5,603 nucleotides of DNA from Ottowia sp. (GTDB lineage Bacteria; Pseudomonadota; Gammaproteobacteria; Burkholderiales; Burkholderiaceae_C), in the NCBI GenBank assembly GCA_023228705.1, contig JALOAS010000142.1:1-5603 (forward strand), given 5' to 3'. The position numbers and the translations under genes were made by a program. Below are positions 1 to 5,418 of this stretch, in pieces. The notes under the pieces are model-generated. The model did no database searches. It was not told the origin of the DNA and saw only the letters and a program-made list of their open reading frames with translations. How positions within the stretch are numbered: position 1 is the first letter of the stretch; every line of letters starts with the position of its first letter.

Positions 1-1
1 G

Positions 2-109
2 GATGAAGCGCCCGGGTCCTACAAGGACATAGACGAAGTCATGAGCAACCAGGCTGACCTGGTCGACGTGCAAATCGAGTTGCAGCCGCTGGCGGTCATC
101 AAGGGCTAG
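2..109 (+). CDS. rtcB: RtcB-type RNA ligase, C-terminal end (partial)
   Basis: An open frame enters at the left edge and ends at TAG 107-109, giving the last 35 residues of a protein that begins upstream. Visible are DEAPGSYKDIDEVM near its start and a terminal Lys-Gly. This matches the end of RtcB, the GTP- and manganese-dependent ligase that joins RNA 3'-phosphate or 2',3'-cyclic phosphate ends to 5'-hydroxyl ends in tRNA splicing and RNA repair. In RtcB the conserved E-A-P-x-x-Y-K-D-I-D segment and the penultimate Lys belong to the guanylylation and GTP-binding site, so the terminus looks intact. The metal-binding core is outside the window. More than 400 nt of repeat-rich DNA separates it from the next gene, so it probably does not share that gene's transcript. 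Confidence 0.85.
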   Translation, partial: DEAPGSYKDIDEVMSNQADLVDVQIELQPLAVIKG

Positions 110-128
110 CTGGACCTGGCGCTTCGCA

Positions 129-213
129 GAAGAGGTTGAGCGATGATGAGGTTGAGCGAATTGCGTCCAGCGTCCAGCGTATGTACACCACGCCAAACGC
201 TCAACCTCCCCAT
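129..213 (+). repeat. Intergenic heptamer repeat, left copy A
   Basis: GAAGAGGTTGAGCG (129-142) is followed by a second GAGGTTGAGCG (148-158), tandem GCGTCCA heptamers (163-176), and CGCTCAACCTCCCCAT (198-213). The arms 148-158 and 198-208 are perfect 11-bp inverted repeats around a 39-nt loop, so the element can fold into a long hairpin. Positions 148-200 align without gaps to 5422-5474 with only four mismatches, in the same orientation. This looks like a dispersed, palindrome-bounded intergenic repeat, REP-like or MITE-like in form. I do not recognise the family by name. Confidence 0.8.
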
Positions 214-298
214 GGCGCCCTCGCCGCGATTCCCCGCTCCGGATGACCGATGACCTCGGCCCTTGCGGGCCTTGCATGAAAGCCGCCTGCGGCGGCTG

Positions 299-360
299 AT
301 GAAGGTTTGGCGTCAAGCGTCCAGCGTGTGCCCGCCACGCTCAACGCTCAACCTCCCCAT
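299..360 (+). repeat. Intergenic heptamer repeat, left copy B (degenerate)
   Basis: A degenerate second copy of unit A. It keeps GCGTCCAGCGT (317-327), carries two CGCTCAA heptamers in tandem (338-351), and ends in the same 16-nt CGCTCAACCTCCCCAT (345-360) seen at 198-213, an offset of 147 nt. The left GAGGTTGAGCG arm has decayed to a GAAGGTTTGGCG-like sequence. A further fragment, GCCACGCTCAACG, recurs at 334-346 and 425-437. Confidence 0.65.
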
Positions 361-410
361 CATGGCGGCGCAGCCGCAGTCATTGCCGCCGCGCAGCGGC
401 GCGGTCATCT

Positions 411-437
411 GTCATCCGTCATGCGCCACGCTCAACG
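411..437. repeat. Repeat fragment with inverted partner across the locus
   Basis: Positions 411-427 (GTCATCCGTCATGCGCC) are the exact 17-nt reverse complement of 5388-5404 on the far side of the cluster. The adjoining GCCACGCTCAACG (425-437) is a direct repeat of 334-346. The fragment appears to be another mosaic piece of the same intergenic repeat family. Confidence 0.7.
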
Positions 438-450
438 TCCAGGGTGCTGC

Positions 451-469
451 ACGGGAAGTTATTTCCCGT
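451..469. promoter_or_regulatory. Perfect dyad, candidate operator
   Basis: ACGGGAA and TTCCCGT form a perfect 7-bp inverted repeat around a 5-nt spacer (GTTAT). A 19-bp dyad of this size and spacing is typical of a site for a dimeric helix-turn-helix repressor or activator. It lies 77 nt upstream of the chosen start of the TIM-barrel gene. No T-run follows, so a terminator is less likely. The regulator is unknown and none is encoded in the window. Confidence 0.45.
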
Positions 470-491
470 CTCCTGCTGGGCGATCAGCGCG

Positions 492-501
492 ATGTTAACA
501 T
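492..501. promoter_or_regulatory. 10-bp palindrome ATGTTAACAT
   Basis: A self-complementary 10-mer centred on GTTAAC stands out in GC-rich DNA, 45 nt upstream of the GTG start at 546. It may be a regulator half-site pair or part of a promoter. I could not assign convincing -35 and -10 boxes around it. A 10-bp palindrome can also arise by chance. Confidence 0.25.
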
Positions 502-545
502 GTTGCGCCGATTCACCGATTCATCCAACAACCCTGTTTTTTTCT

Positions 546-1787
546 GTGATCCAACTGGCCTACAGCACCTTCGGGCTGACCCGGCTGCCTTTTCTTGACG
601 CGCTGGACGCCGTGGCCAAGGCGGGCTACAGCGGGGTCGAGATCTCGTTTCACCGCGATCATTTCAACCCGTTCAACCTGCAGGGCGCCGACCTGGACGC
701 CGTCAGGGCGCGGCTGCAGAAGGCCGGCATCCAGCCGGCCTGCGTGGCCACCGCGTCTCACTTCTTCACGCCGTCCAGGCCGCACGAGCCCTCGCTCATG
801 GCGCTGGACGTGGCCGGCCGCAAGCGCCGCATCGACCTCATCAAGCGGGGCATACGCGTGGCGCGCCACCTGGACGTCAACCTCGTGACCTTTGGCAGCG
901 GCTTTTTGCGCCCGGAGCATGTGCGCAATCCGGCGGTCGATCCGCTGGAGGTGCTGGCCGACTCCATCCACGAGTGCCTGCGCGAGATCCGCGACGGTGA
1001 AGACATCACGCTGCTCATCGAGCCCGAGCCGGGCATGGTGATAGAGACGCTGGACGACGGCCTGGCACTGATCGATGCGGTGGGCTCGGCGCGCTTTGCC
1101 CTGCACATCGACATCTGCCACGCCTACTGCTCGGACGTGGACTACATCGCCGCGCTCGCGCGCGCGGCGCCGCATGCGCGCTACCTGCACATCTCGGACG
1201 CGCGTGCCGGCTGGAACCTGAAGATCGTTGCGGATGCAGAAGATCTTGCATTTGACCTGGACTTTGCCAGCACGCTGGTCTACTTCCCGGACACGGCCGA
1301 CTTCCTGCTGGTCGACCGCCGCCATCCCTTCTATTTCTGCGATGCGGCGCCGGGCGCGGCACGGCGCCAGCGCATCGCCACGCTGCTGGCAGCCGCTGGC
1401 GTGGAGCAGGACTGGCAGCAGGTTGATTACCCCAGCCTCTACGCTGGCGCCTCGCCGCTGGACGACGAGATCTTCACCTACCTGATCTCGGTGCCGCGGT
1501 TGTCATTTGACGTGCTCGAGCGCGCCAGGCCGGTGGTGGCGTACATGCGCGGCGCGCGCAGCCCGGTACGCATCGACAAGATGGTGGCCAACACGCGCAC
1601 CGGCATGGTCCATTTCCATGAGATACCGGGCGAGGGCACGCTGGACCTGGCGGCCAGCTTCAAGGCGCTCAACGACCATGGCTTCAACGGATTTGGCGCG
1701 GTCGAGCTCTACCACCACGTGGCGTCGTGGCAGCAGGCGCTGGAGGACAGCTACCGGCACCTGGCCGCAATAGACCAGGGCGCCTGA
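546..1787 (+). CDS. Xylose-isomerase-like TIM-barrel sugar isomerase/epimerase
   Basis: 413 residues if started at GTG 546. The frame is open back to ATG 444, but that start would run through the 451-469 dyad and add 34 residues unlike the family, whereas GTG 546 places strand 1 (IQLAYSTFG) at the terminus. No clear Shine-Dalgarno is seen, so the start is tentative. Features of the AP-endonuclease-2/xylose-isomerase-like barrel are VEISFH (31-36), IEPEPGM (158-164), HIDICHAY (187-194), YLHISDA (213-219), PGEGTLDL (361-368) and GAVELYHH (384-391). These supply candidate Glu, Asp and His metal ligands. Known relatives isomerise or epimerise sugars and sugar phosphates with a divalent metal. About 120 residues (roughly 224-345) separate HISD from PGEG, which are close together in ordinary members, so there is a large insert. 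It could supply or process the substrate of the downstream cyclase. It is EboE-like in fold only; I do not see the EboE N-terminal signature I would expect. Confidence 0.8.
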   Translation: MIQLAYSTFGLTRLPFLDALDAVAKAGYSGVEISFHRDHFNPFNLQGADLDAVRARLQKAGIQPACVATASHFFTPSRPHEPSLMALDVAGRKRRIDLIKRGIRVARHLDVNLVTFGSGFLRPEHVRNPAVDPLEVLADSIHECLREIRDGEDITLLIEPEPGMVIETLDDGLALIDAVGSARFALHIDICHAYCSDVDYIAALARAAPHARYLHISDARAGWNLKIVADAEDLAFDLDFASTLVYFPDTADFLLVDRRHPFYFCDAAPGAARRQRIATLLAAAGVEQDWQQVDYPSLYAGASPLDDEIFTYLISVPRLSFDVLERARPVVAYMRGARSPVRIDKMVANTRTGMVHFHEIPGEGTLDLAASFKALNDHGFNGFGAVELYHHVASWQQALEDSYRHLAAIDQGA

Positions 1788-1886
1788 ACCTAGAATCCGA
1801 AGTTGACCGCTTATTTTCTTTGACAACTATTTGTTATTGCTCGAAGTTTTGCGTTTTTCAATGAACACCCATCAGGTGAAGACGCT

Positions 1887-2021
1887 ATGCGCCTGATCGC
1901 ACAGCACTGGACGCGCCATGCTGCGTTGCTCCACCTTGCAGACAGTAGTCTGCGGCGTTGTCGCGTCTTGCCTGACACGCCCATCGCTGCACGCTCAGGC
2001 GCATCCAACTGCGGAATCTAG
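1887..2021 (+). CDS. Possible 44-codon leader ORF before luxS
   Basis: ATG 1887 has a good Shine-Dalgarno (AGGTGA, 1874-1879) and opens a 44-codon frame ending at TAG 2019-2021, about 20 nt before the chosen luxS start. The peptide begins MRLIAQHWTRHAALLHLADS and is rich in His and Arg, with Cys at 25 and 42. A shorter 11-codon frame (1861-1896) overlaps its start. The hairpin at 1938-1953 lies inside the coding stretch. In favour: ribosome site, position and a stop next to the luxS ribosome site, which suggests coupling. Against: third-position GC is only about two thirds, visibly below the neighbouring genes, and I recognise no family. It may be chance. Confidence 0.3.
   Translation: MRLIAQHWTRHAALLHLADSSLRRCRVLPDTPIAARSGASNCGI
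1938..1953 (+). promoter_or_regulatory. Small leader hairpin
   Basis: GCAGAC and GTCTGC form a perfect 6-bp stem around the loop AGTA, with two possible further G-T pairs at the base. No T-run follows, so it is not a simple terminator. It sits mid-way in the luxS leader and could be an attenuation or RNA-stability element. Confidence 0.3.
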
Positions 2022-2041
2022 GATCAATGGAAGCTGCAACC

Positions 2042-2521
2042 ATGGACTACCGGCAACTGGGGTGGCAGCCCGATACCGTGGGCGAGCTCGACCACCGGCG
2101 GCTCAAGGCGCCCAGCGTCAAGCTGCGCGGCGCGCACCCGGGCCCGCGCGGCGACACCGTCTACTGCGTGGACCTGCGTTTCCGCCACCCCAATGCCGAT
2201 GAATACCTGAGCAGCACCGAAGCGCATTCCACCGAGCATTTCCTGCTCGAGGGCTTCAGCCGGCTCATGCCGGAGCACTTCCTGGGCGTTGGCGTCATGG
2301 GCTGCCAGACCGGCTTTTACCTGACGCTGCTGGGCGAGGGCCGGCGCCTGGTCATAGAAGACGCGCTGGAGCAGGTGCTGCGCGGCGTGCTCACGGCCAG
2401 CGCGGTGCCGTACGCGCGCGTGGACCAGTGCGGGCGCTGGCAGAACCACGACCTGGCGCGCGCGCAGGCGGTGGCACGTGACGTGCTGGCACGGCGCAGC
2501 CAATGGCAGGACGTTGCATGA
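2042..2521 (+). CDS. luxS: S-ribosylhomocysteine lyase (LuxS) homologue
   Basis: 159 residues, the usual LuxS size. LuxS cleaves S-ribosylhomocysteine to homocysteine and DPD, the AI-2 precursor, in the cytoplasm. The family pattern is clear: LDHRRLKAPSV (16-26), DLRFRHPN (44-51), HSTEH (62-66), MGCQTGFY (86-93) and DQCGRWQNHDL (128-138). By comparison with known LuxS, the metal ligands His62, His66 and Cys130, the general base Glu65 and the second catalytic Cys88 are all present. The usual I-S-P before MGC is replaced by VGV, and HTLEH by HSTEH, so it is a divergent member. ATG 2042 is preferred because GGAAG (2029-2033) lies 8 nt upstream; ATG 2027 in the same frame is the alternative and adds five residues. 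Its stop overlaps the cyclase start by 4 nt. No Pfs nucleosidase, the usual partner, is visible. The context points to a role in this pathway or in clearing its methyltransferase by-product rather than signalling. Confidence 0.9.
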   Translation: MDYRQLGWQPDTVGELDHRRLKAPSVKLRGAHPGPRGDTVYCVDLRFRHPNADEYLSSTEAHSTEHFLLEGFSRLMPEHFLGVGVMGCQTGFYLTLLGEGRRLVIEDALEQVLRGVLTASAVPYARVDQCGRWQNHDLARAQAVARDVLARRSQWQDVA

Positions 2522-3678
2522 CGGGCCATTGCGCCACCGTCGCGCCGGGGCACTGGCTGGTGCGCGCCACGCGCCCTGTCGCCTACGAGCTGCGCAACGT
2601 GGACGATGTCTTTGACGCACGCGGCGATGCCCTGCTGGGTTTCGGGCGCCGGCAGCACGGGCGCCGCTTCGTGGTGGTTGATGAATGCGTGCACCGCCAC
2701 CACGGCGCGCGCATCCGCGACTACTTCCGTGCCCACGGCGTGCAGGCCCGCATCCTTGTCTTTCCGGGCGGCGAGGCAGCCAAGACCGTGGACGCCTGGC
2801 AGGACGTGCTGCGCGCGCTCGACGCCTTTCCCGTGCACCGGCGCGACGAACCCGTCATCGCCATCGGCGGCGGCGTACTCACCGACGTGGTCGGGTTTGT
2901 CGCGTCCAGCTACCGGCGCGGCGTGCCGCACATCAAGGTGCCGACCACGCTCATGGGCTATGTCGATGCCGCGGTCGGCATCAAGACCGGCGTCAACTTC
3001 AACGGGTACAAGAACCGGCTGGGCAGCTTCGAGCCGCCGCGCGCGGTGCTGCTGGACCGCAGCCTGCTGGTCACGCTGGCGCCGCGGCACCTGCGCAACG
3101 GCCTGTGCGAGATCGTCAAGCTGGCGGTCGTCTGCGACGCCGGCCTGTTCGAGCTGCTCGAGCGCCGCGGCGCGGCCAGCCTGGCCGCCGCGTTCCAGGA
3201 CGCGCCGGGCCGCGAGATCCTGGACCGGGCGATTGCCGGCATGCTGGCCGAGCTGGCGCCCAACCTCCACGAGGACGAGCTGGCACGCAAGGTGGATTTT
3301 GGCCACACTTTCAGCTACGGCCTGGAGACGCTGCACGGCGACCGCCTGCTGCATGGCGAGGCGGTGCTGCTCGACATCCTGGCCTCGACCCTGATGGCAC
3401 GCGCGCGCGGCCTGCTGCCGGCTGCCGACGCCGAGCGCGTGCTGGCGCTGGTGCAGCGGCTCGGGCTCGCGCCTGAGGCCCGGCTGCTTGATCCCGAGCG
3501 CATGTGGCAGGCGCTGGCCGATCGCATCGAGCACCGCAACGGCCGTCAGCGCGTGCCCCTGCCAACGGCCATAGGCCAGTGCACCTTTGTCGACGACATC
3601 ACGCGCGCAGAAATCCGCGCCGCCACCGACGCCCTGCAGCAACGGACGCCCGCACATGAACCCATCGCCGAAACCTGA
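2518..3678 (+). CDS. Sugar phosphate cyclase, DHQ-synthase superfamily (valiolone-synthase/EboD-like)
   Basis: 386 residues from ATG 2518, which forms an ATGA overlap with the luxS stop; in-frame ATG 2503 is less likely. Family members use NAD and a metal to oxidise, eliminate phosphate and cyclise a sugar phosphate. Seen are the nucleotide-binding GGGVLTDVVGF (117-127), YRRGVPHIKVPTTLMG (132-147), IKTGVNFNGYKNRLG (155-169), EIVK (198-201), DFGHTF (260-265) and HGEAVLLD (279-286). Glu198, His263 and His279 match the metal ligands of dehydroquinate synthase, with the family's 16-residue His-to-His spacing. AroB usually has NMIGAF- or NLVGAF-like, LGHTFGHA and GEAVAIG sequences. Here KNRLGSFEPP, DFGHTFS and GEAVLLD resemble 2-epi-5-epi-valiolone synthases and related cyclases instead. 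It is therefore probably not a housekeeping AroB; sedoheptulose 7-phosphate or another sugar phosphate is a plausible substrate. The 3' end overlaps the methyltransferase gene by 23 nt. Confidence 0.88.
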   Translation: MTGHCATVAPGHWLVRATRPVAYELRNVDDVFDARGDALLGFGRRQHGRRFVVVDECVHRHHGARIRDYFRAHGVQARILVFPGGEAAKTVDAWQDVLRALDAFPVHRRDEPVIAIGGGVLTDVVGFVASSYRRGVPHIKVPTTLMGYVDAAVGIKTGVNFNGYKNRLGSFEPPRAVLLDRSLLVTLAPRHLRNGLCEIVKLAVVCDAGLFELLERRGAASLAAAFQDAPGREILDRAIAGMLAELAPNLHEDELARKVDFGHTFSYGLETLHGDRLLHGEAVLLDILASTLMARARGLLPAADAERVLALVQRLGLAPEARLLDPERMWQALADRIEHRNGRQRVPLPTAIGQCTFVDDITRAEIRAATDALQQRTPAHEPIAET

Positions 3679-4384
3679 GACCACGCCCAACGTCGATGCC
3701 GCCGAGATCGCGCACTTCAACCGCATGGCCAAGCTGTGGTGGGACCCGCACGGCAAAATGGGCCAGCTGCACGCCATCAACGACCTGCGCCTGGCCTTCA
3801 TCACCGACCGCTTCCAGGGCGCCAGCCCGCGCGTGGCCGATGTCGGCTGCGGCGGCGGCATCCTGGCCGAGGCGCTGGCCAGGGCCGGAGCCCGCGTCAC
3901 CGGCGTCGACCTGTCGGAGTTGTCCATCGAGATTGCCCGCCAGCATGCGCAAGAGAGCGGGCTGCAGATCGACTACCGCCTCATGGGCGTGGAAGCGCTG
4001 GTCGCCGAAGAAGCCGGCCAGTACGATGTGGTCACCTGCATGGAAATGCTCGAGCACGTGCCGCATCCGGACCGGATCATCGGCCACTGCGCGCAGTTGC
4101 TCAAGCCCGGTGGCGTGGCCGTGTTCTCCACCATCAACCGCACGTTCAAGGCCTGGGCCTTTGCCATCATCGCCGGCGAATACATCCTGGGCCTGCTGCC
4201 GCGCGGCACGCACACCTACAGCAAGCTCATCCGCCCGGATGAAATGCGCCAGTGGGCCGGCGCGGCAGGACTTGCGTTCCAGGCCTCCTCCAGCCTCATG
4301 TACAACCCGCTGACGCGCAAGTTCCGCGTGGCGCCGGGGCGCGAGGACATCAACTACATGGCCTGCTTCAGCAAGCCGCGGTAG
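3656..4384 (+). CDS. ubiG: UbiG-like SAM-dependent O-methyltransferase
   Basis: 242 residues from ATG 3656, matching the length of UbiG (about 240). The frame continues upstream, but UbiG similarity (NVDAAEIAHFN, WWD at 28-30) begins just after this ATG. Class I methyltransferase motifs are ADVGCGGGILAEALA (61-75, SAM binding), VTGVDLS (81-87), YDVVTCMEMLEHVPHPD (123-139) and LLKPGGVAVFSTINR (148-162). The stretch 163-185 (about FKAWAFAIIAGEYILGLLPR, then GTHTYSK) corresponds to the membrane-associating insert of UbiG. UbiG methylates catechol-type hydroxyls in ubiquinone synthesis. Its place between a sugar phosphate cyclase and a UbiA-like gene, and GQLHAINDLRLAF where PLHxINPLRL is usual, suggest a paralogue acting on a different prenylated ring. 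If the genome has no other ubiG, it could be the housekeeping enzyme. It ends 4 nt before the next gene. Confidence 0.88.
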   Translation: MNPSPKPETTPNVDAAEIAHFNRMAKLWWDPHGKMGQLHAINDLRLAFITDRFQGASPRVADVGCGGGILAEALARAGARVTGVDLSELSIEIARQHAQESGLQIDYRLMGVEALVAEEAGQYDVVTCMEMLEHVPHPDRIIGHCAQLLKPGGVAVFSTINRTFKAWAFAIIAGEYILGLLPRGTHTYSKLIRPDEMRQWAGAAGLAFQASSSLMYNPLTRKFRVAPGREDINYMACFSKPR

Positions 4385-4388
4385 CCCC

Positions 4389-5279
4389 GTGCAGCGCTTC
4401 CTGGCCCTCTCGCGTTCCACGCACGGCGTGCTCGACATCGCCATGCCCGGCTTTGCGGCGCTGCTGTGGCTGGGGCGTTTTCCGAGCTGGCCGGTGCTGG
4501 CACTGAGCCTGCTTGCCGCGGTGGCCGGCTACACCGCCATCTACGCGCTCAACGACATCATGGGCGTGCGCGACGATGCGGAAAAGGTCGCTGGCGGCCT
4601 CACCCCCGGCTACGCCGTCGAAGCTTCGGCCCTGCGCTACCCCATTGCGCAAAAGATCATCAGCATGAAGGGCGCGCTGGCCTGGTTCGGCTTCTGGATG
4701 GCGGTCAGCATCGTCTGCATCTGGTTCCTGAACCCGCGCATCCTGCTCATCCTGGCTGCCGCCGTCCTGCTCGAGATCGTCTACGTCAGGCTGTTCAAGG
4801 TCACCTGGTGGCGCACGTTCATCAGCGGCCTGGTCAAGTCCGCTGGCCCCGTGGCCGCGGTGTACGCGGTCATCGAGCAGCCGCACTGGCCCTGGCTGCT
4901 GCTGATGCTGGCGTGGCTCATGCTGTGGGAGATCGGGGGGCAGAACATCCTCGCGGACTGGAACGACATTGAAGAAGACCAGCGCGTGGGCGGGCGCACC
5001 ATTCCGCTGGTCTTTGGCCTGCCGCTGGCGGGCCGGGCCGTGGTCGTGCTGCTCGCCGGGGTCGTCGCGCTCAGCCTGCTGCTGCCCATGATGTCGCCGC
5101 TGGCGCTGGGCTGGCCCTATGCCGTGGCGGCGCTGGCTGCCGGCGGCGTGCTGCTGCTGTGGCCGGCGCTGCGCCTGGCGCGCACGCTCGATGGCCGGCA
5201 GGCAGCGCGGCTGTTCGACTACTCCAGCCTCTACCCGCTGGCCATGCTGGCGGTGATCACGGTCTTCGTGCTGGCCTGA
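4389..5279 (+). CDS. UbiA-family membrane prenyltransferase-like protein
   Basis: 296 residues from GTG 4389, 4 nt after the methyltransferase stop; UbiA-like sequence begins immediately, and the ribosome site is weak. It is strongly hydrophobic with about eight or nine membrane segments (roughly 14-30, 35-55, 95-115, 117-135, 148-163, 168-186, 218-233, 235-258, 276-296). UbiA proteins transfer polyprenyl chains from diphosphates to aromatic or other acceptors, using two Asp-rich magnesium sites. The first site reads NDIMGVRDD (55-63): the central Asp of the canonical NDxxDxxxD is Gly59. The second reads GGQNILADWNDIEED (183-197): Asn186 stands where a first Asp is usual, while Asp193 and Asp197 are kept. 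It may thus have unusual metal or substrate handling. It is probably the last step of the operon, attaching a lipid tail to the ring. EboC-like is possible but not demonstrated. Confidence 0.83.
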   Translation: MQRFLALSRSTHGVLDIAMPGFAALLWLGRFPSWPVLALSLLAAVAGYTAIYALNDIMGVRDDAEKVAGGLTPGYAVEASALRYPIAQKIISMKGALAWFGFWMAVSIVCIWFLNPRILLILAAAVLLEIVYVRLFKVTWWRTFISGLVKSAGPVAAVYAVIEQPHWPWLLLMLAWLMLWEIGGQNILADWNDIEEDQRVGGRTIPLVFGLPLAGRAVVVLLAGVVALSLLLPMMSPLALGWPYAVAALAAGGVLLLWPALRLARTLDGRQAARLFDYSSLYPLAMLAVITVFVLA

Positions 5280-5303
5280 AGGCAGGTGGGCGGACGCTTT
5301 GAT

Positions 5304-5331
5304 GAAGAGGTTGAGCGAATTGCGTCCAGCG
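5304..5331 (+). repeat. Intergenic heptamer repeat, right copy R1
   Basis: A 25-nt exact direct repeat: 5307-5331 is identical to 148-172 on the left side of the cluster. The preceding GAAGAGGTTGAGCG (5304-5317) also occurs at 129-142 and 5419-5432. The copy breaks off after GCGTCCAGCG, and diverged GTCCAGCG material follows. Confidence 0.8.
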
Positions 5332-5339
5332 GATGAGAC

Positions 5340-5380
5340 CGTCCAGCGTCCAGCGAACAGGCCGTCCAGCGAACAGCGAA
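5340..5380 (+). repeat. Short GTCCAGCG-type tandem block
   Basis: CGTCCAGCGAACAG occurs twice (5347-5360, 5363-5376), preceded by another CGTCCAG (5340-5346). These are variants of the GCGTCCA heptamer in copy A. They appear to be local expansion and decay products. Confidence 0.7.
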
Positions 5381-5418
5381 TCATCGCGGCGCATGACGGA
5401 TGACCTCGCTGGCGCCTT

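Larger units (their letters stand above)
110..545. other. Gene-free interval with repeats, hairpins and dyads
   Basis: I see no credible coding region here. Open frames in this stretch read through repeats and resemble no protein family. It contains two or three copies of a heptamer-based repeat (129-437), three short GC hairpins (258-271 with stem GGCCC/GGGCC, 281-297 with stem AGCCGCC/GGCGGCT, 387-401 with stem CGCCGC/GCGGCG), and a dyad and palindrome close to the next gene. The hairpin at 281-297 could help end the rtcB transcript, but no T-run follows it. Confidence 0.7.
1788..2041 (+). promoter_or_regulatory. Leader region upstream of the luxS operon
   Basis: About 254 nt separate the TIM-barrel gene from luxS, while the following genes overlap or nearly touch, so a separate promoter here is likely. 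Positions 1800-1862 are notably AT-rich for this genome and contain TTGACC (1803-1808) and TTGACA (1820-1825) as possible -35 boxes. No good -10 sits at the right spacing, so the promoter is not placed precisely. Downstream are a possible leader ORF (1887-2021) and a small hairpin (1938-1953), which would suit attenuation or translational coupling. Confidence 0.35.

Noticed and set aside
263..598. Plus-strand open frame of 111 codons between rtcB and the TIM-barrel gene
   Set aside because: It reads through the intergenic repeats and overlaps the start of the real gene in another frame.
1800..1850. A precise sigma-70 promoter before luxS
   Set aside because: TTGACA is present, but no acceptable -10 lies at 16-18 nt, so only an AT-rich candidate region is reported.
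1788..2041. SAM or SAH riboswitch before luxS
   Set aside because: I could not find the conserved core of these riboswitches by eye; only one 6-bp hairpin is clear.
2518..3678. Housekeeping 3-dehydroquinate synthase (AroB)
   Set aside because: Key motifs (KNRLGSFEPP, DFGHTFS, GEAVLLD) follow the valiolone-synthase/EboD-type pattern, and no aroK neighbour is present.
2317..3927. Minus-strand open frame of 536 codons
   Set aside because: It lies antisense to luxS, the cyclase and the methyltransferase gene, all of which show full family motifs. Long antisense frames are common in GC-rich genes, and the translation resembles no family.
546..5279. A standard ebo/edb operon
   Set aside because: Only fold-level counterparts of EboC, EboD and EboE are present, the TIM barrel lacks the EboE start I would expect, and LuxS and UbiG are extra. 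Kept as an analogy, not a name.
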